A stretch of DNA of 64,000 nt from Alcanivorax profundi. Its GTDB lineage: Bacteria > Pseudomonadota > Gammaproteobacteria > Pseudomonadales > Alcanivoracaceae. The notes beneath the pieces are model-generated. The model did not search any database. It worked only from the letters and a program-made list of their open reading frames with translations, and had not been told where the DNA came from. Location: positions 1-64,000 of the forward strand of contig NZ_QYYA01000006.1 of NCBI RefSeq assembly GCF_003597125.1. The letters are read 5' to 3'. Position numbers and translations under genes: made by a program. Positions within the stretch are counted from its first letter, which is position 1. Every line of letters starts with the position of its first letter. Positions 61,355 through 64,000 of this stretch are shown here, piece by piece.

Positions 61355-64000
61355 TTAGCGGTCTTCATAGCGCTGATGTTTGAAGAAAATACCGGTGTCG
61401 CCGAACTGGGACAGGGTAAATTCGGAATCAGTCACCAATTCACCTATCTTGACGGCACTGTTACGGCGCTCGCGGGCATAGCGCGCGGTGACCCAGGGCC
61501 AAATCGAGGTTTTGATGCTCTTGGTGGTGCCATAGACATCATAGACCCTGGTGCCCGCCGGAATCGCAGTCAAGTCATCACGGAAATCGTGCGGGGCGGC
61601 GCTGGTGCTGTTTTTCAGGCTGCTGTTGGGTACGAAATAGATCTGCGATGGCGTTTTCGCACTGCCAACCGTTGAGCCATCCTGATTCACTTTGGCCATG
61701 TCACTCATCACCAGCAAGGTCGGCTTGCTGGATACCAGAGAGAACAAGGTCGTGGTTCCCAGGGTTTCGTTCACTTCTGCCTGAACATAGTTGGACAATT
61801 CGTTGGCGAAGATATTGTGATTGTCTCCCTGACCACTGAGGGTATACAGCGCAGAGACGTTTTCAGAGCGCTTACCGTCCACGAACAGTTTCAGTGCCAA
61901 CCCTGGGGCAAAGCCTCGATCAGACGGATCACCGGTGACAGACAGGCGCAGCAGACCATGATCCGCCCCCTGGAACAGCCCGGTAAAATCATGCCCGGAA
62001 CTGGGGACAAACTTCACTTTGGCCAGAGCACCACGGGGGTGGATCGGCTTGCTGTAGCCCGGAGGCGCCACATCGGTCACGTCCTGCACTTTCTTCCACA
62101 GGATGGAATTGATCAGACCGCCAATATCGATAGGCTCGATAGCCGGGACCTCACCCTCTTCGTAACTGGTACGCAGTGCGCCATTGACCCACAGGTGGTT
62201 CTGCTTGGTTTCGGCATCCCAATCCTGATAGTCAGAAGGAATCTTCAGACCCCAGGGTTTGAACGCGTTGTCCATGCCCACCAGGCTCGACGCCAGGGCC
62301 GGGAAGTGACGACGAATCACATCCACCATGGTGTTGTTTTCTACCCAGTCGATACCCTCGGCGGTGTACACTTCGTCGGTGTAATCGGTGGTGAAGAAAC
62401 GGTCGGTCATCAAACGACGAGACGCATTCAGGATAAAGATCTGGAACGATGTCTCGCCAAAGCCGAACCCTTCCGGACGGGTTTCTTCAGCCAGCTGCCC
62501 GACCAGGGTATCGATCAATTCGATGTCATTGTTGTAAAGCGACTTCAGGTCCGCCAGCAGCTGCGGGTCGTTGGTCAGTTGCTCGAAGCTGGTCAACGGC
62601 TTGAGGCCAATCTGGCGACGGAATTCGTTGTAACGCGGCACACCACGCTCACGGTCACGCAGGATATCGATAGCGGCCATATCGATGTCGCCAATCAGCG
62701 GCATGGACAAGTTACGCAGGAAGTCCGGGTAGTTGTTCAGCGTCAGCGCGCCCGGATGGGTAATACCGAAGGAGTACCACAGGCGGTCCTGGCCAATATC
62801 ATCCATCAGGTCTTCGGCATCGCCGTTGCGGGTGTCCTGCAGGGCGATTTCCTGATCCACCACGTTGGAGCCGATGTCGTACACCTTGATCTCGTCACGC
62901 AGCAACGGATGCATCCGGTACACCGACACGAATTCCTCGGTCAGGGTATAGGGCACATCGTAGTTGTTGGGGGTGCGGGAACCCACCAGGCCAGCAAGGG
63001 CATGCTCGATGGAACCGGTATCCTGCTGCCCCAGATCATTGTCGATGCCGACAGCATTGAACAGGGCGCCCAACTGGCCGATGTTGTTGTTCAGGTTGTC
63101 GAGATCGTCCTGGAATTTGTCGCGGGTATCGCGATCCCCACCCAGGCCCCACCAGTTGGCGTACATGGCACGCTCAAGTACCGGGTTGGCGAGAATCGCC
63201 GGTGTCCATTCCACGGTGTGGATCTTGGCCATCAGCGCAGAGTTGATCAGTCGCGCCTTGTCGAAGTACCACTGGTCCGATTGCCCCGGATGGTTGGCCT
63301 TGAGCATATCGGCGATGGCGTTGTGTTCCTGGGTGAAGATATGGTGGAGCATGCTCAACCCGACCCACCAGTTTTCATTGAAACCGGTGATGGGCTTGCC
63401 GCTCAGGAACTCGGTAGGCAGGCGACCATTACCATCCACCTTGAGTTTACCGTCCACGAAGGAACGCACTTCGTCGTTGGTTTCCTTGCTGCTGCCATAC
63501 AGCTGTGAACCATCCCACCAGTGGGTGTTCACGTTTTCGTAGGTGATGATCCCTTCATCACCACTGACAGAGGGATCCGGACGGGTACGCTGCACCGACA
63601 TGGTGCCGCCACCCAGTACATCCCCAGCAGGAATCGGAAACTCGATGGGATCGGCATCGGTACGCGGGCCGTGATCGAACCAGTCATGGACCATGAACTG
63701 GATCCAGCTGGTGGCGATGAAGTTAAGGCTGGTGGCCGGTTTGAAATCGCCGCCCCGGGACATGATCAGGTTACTGACTTCACGGGGGTTGGGGTTCAGC
63801 AGGTTGCCGCTGTTGGACTCGGCATACACAGACGCCGGATCCACATTACGGCCGAAGTTCACGTGCACGGACCCTTCTGCCGGGTTTTCCAGGATGTTAC
63901 AGGTTCCGTCTTCGGTACGGGCGGTCAGACTACGTTCGTCACAGGTGATACCGGCATTTTTTTCATCCCAGTTTTCCGTGTCGAACATGTTGTTTTCAAG
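61355..64000 (-). CDS. Animal-type haem peroxidase (N-terminus outside window)
   Basis: 881 residues are visible with the frame open at the right edge. The peroxidase domain contains the distal His run FMVHDWFDHG, the EHNAIADML block, and a proximal His in YRMHPLLRDE, all in the order of the An_peroxidase family that includes alpha-dioxygenases and cyclooxygenase-like bacterial enzymes. C-terminal to about 600 the sequence is not part of that domain (DHGLLRLSVTGD, GLALKLFVDGKRSENV, then a beta-rich end), suggesting a fused accessory domain. Family members oxidise fatty acids or halides. A strong terminator follows. Start codon and any signal peptide are not in view. Confidence 0.88.
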   Translation of the reverse strand, partial: LENNMFDTENWDEKNAGITCDERSLTARTEDGTCNILENPAEGSVHVNFGRNVDPASVYAESNSGNLLNPNPREVSNLIMSRGGDFKPATSLNFIATSWIQFMVHDWFDHGPRTDADPIEFPIPAGDVLGGGTMSVQRTRPDPSVSGDEGIITYENVNTHWWDGSQLYGSSKETNDEVRSFVDGKLKVDGNGRLPTEFLSGKPITGFNENWWVGLSMLHHIFTQEHNAIADMLKANHPGQSDQWYFDKARLINSALMAKIHTVEWTPAILANPVLERAMYANWWGLGGDRDTRDKFQDDLDNLNNNIGQLGALFNAVGIDNDLGQQDTGSIEHALAGLVGSRTPNNYDVPYTLTEEFVSVYRMHPLLRDEIKVYDIGSNVVDQEIALQDTRNGDAEDLMDDIGQDRLWYSFGITHPGALTLNNYPDFLRNLSMPLIGDIDMAAIDILRDRERGVPRYNEFRRQIGLKPLTSFEQLTNDPQLLADLKSLYNNDIELIDTLVGQLAEETRPEGFGFGETSFQIFILNASRRLMTDRFFTTDYTDEVYTAEGIDWVENNTMVDVIRRHFPALASSLVGMDNAFKPWGLKIPSDYQDWDAETKQNHLWVNGALRTSYEEGEVPAIEPIDIGGLINSILWKKVQDVTDVAPPGYSKPIHPRGALAKVKFVPSSGHDFTGLFQGADHGLLRLSVTGDPSDRGFAPGLALKLFVDGKRSENVSALYTLSGQGDNHNIFANELSNYVQAEVNETLGTTTLFSLVSSKPTLLVMSDMAKVNQDGSTVGSAKTPSQIYFVPNSSLKNSTSAAPHDFRDDLTAIPAGTRVYDVYGTTKSIKTSIWPWVTARYARERRNSAVKIGELVTDSEFTLSQFGDTGIFFKHQRYEDR

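Noticed and set aside
61817-63508. 563-codon plus-strand frame opposite the peroxidase
   Set aside because: The peroxidase motifs are on the minus strand; the antisense protein has no recognisable fold.

Overview
The window is about 60% GC and densely coded, with no tRNA, rRNA, CRISPR array or recognisable insertion sequence. Gene content (two long FadE-type acyl-CoA dehydrogenases, a Baeyer-Villiger-type monooxygenase operon, an Alcanivorax/Marinobacter-like cytochrome-lipoprotein island, a siderophore-type NRPS, many outer-membrane proteins) points to an aerobic marine gammaproteobacterium, most likely a lipid or hydrocarbon user close to Alcanivorax. That placement is inference; no marker gene was compared.

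Layout. 1-9.1 kb (minus strand): the 5' part of a nonribosomal peptide synthetase (C-A-T-E-C-A..., cut by the window edge), an MbtH-like helper and a PvdE/SyrD-type cyclic-peptide exporter, headed by a candidate Fur box, so probably an iron-regulated peptide or lipopeptide. 9.3-18.4 kb: a TetR regulator, a secreted endonuclease I, two acyl-CoA dehydrogenases (the second behind two candidate PsrA boxes), DUF454 and DUF945 proteins, a Trm112-like protein and phospholipase PldA. 18.5-31.0 kb: the most unusual part, two divergent operons for secreted or membrane-anchored proteins. Leftward: HzsA-related haem lipoprotein, SH3 outer-membrane protein, second beta-barrel, TlpA thioredoxin, DUF4266 lipoprotein, DUF3570 barrel. 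Rightward: c-haem protein, LamG di-haem lipoprotein, Tat-exported DUF1501-like protein, ApbE flavin transferase. Together they carry five CXXCH motifs and look like an uncharacterised extracytoplasmic redox assembly.

31-44 kb: a TPR gene pair; an LEA14-like lipoprotein; an AraC regulator divergent from a monooxygenase-hydrolase-SDR operon with the gene order of mycobacterial virS-mymA-lipR-sadH; a 3D-domain protein back to back with a lipase-like lipoprotein and an SDR; AcpH; a HIT protein; a tandem 6-pyruvoyl-tetrahydropterin-synthase-like protein; a LysR regulator with a candidate operator. 44-53 kb: an Arc-like protein, a GGDEF cyclase, an M23 peptidase and an HD-GYP protein, then thrS-hisI-cysS. 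53-64 kb: tandem START-domain proteins; a zinc-acquisition operon behind a candidate Zur box (yidD, small His/Cys protein, ZnuD-like TonB receptor, His-rich lipoprotein, beta-barrel protein); a glyoxalase-like protein; an NAD(P)H oxidoreductase; and a large animal-type haem peroxidase cut by the right edge.

Starts were chosen by ribosome-binding site and signal-peptide logic. Several genes begin at a later codon than the longest open frame would give, and some use GTG.
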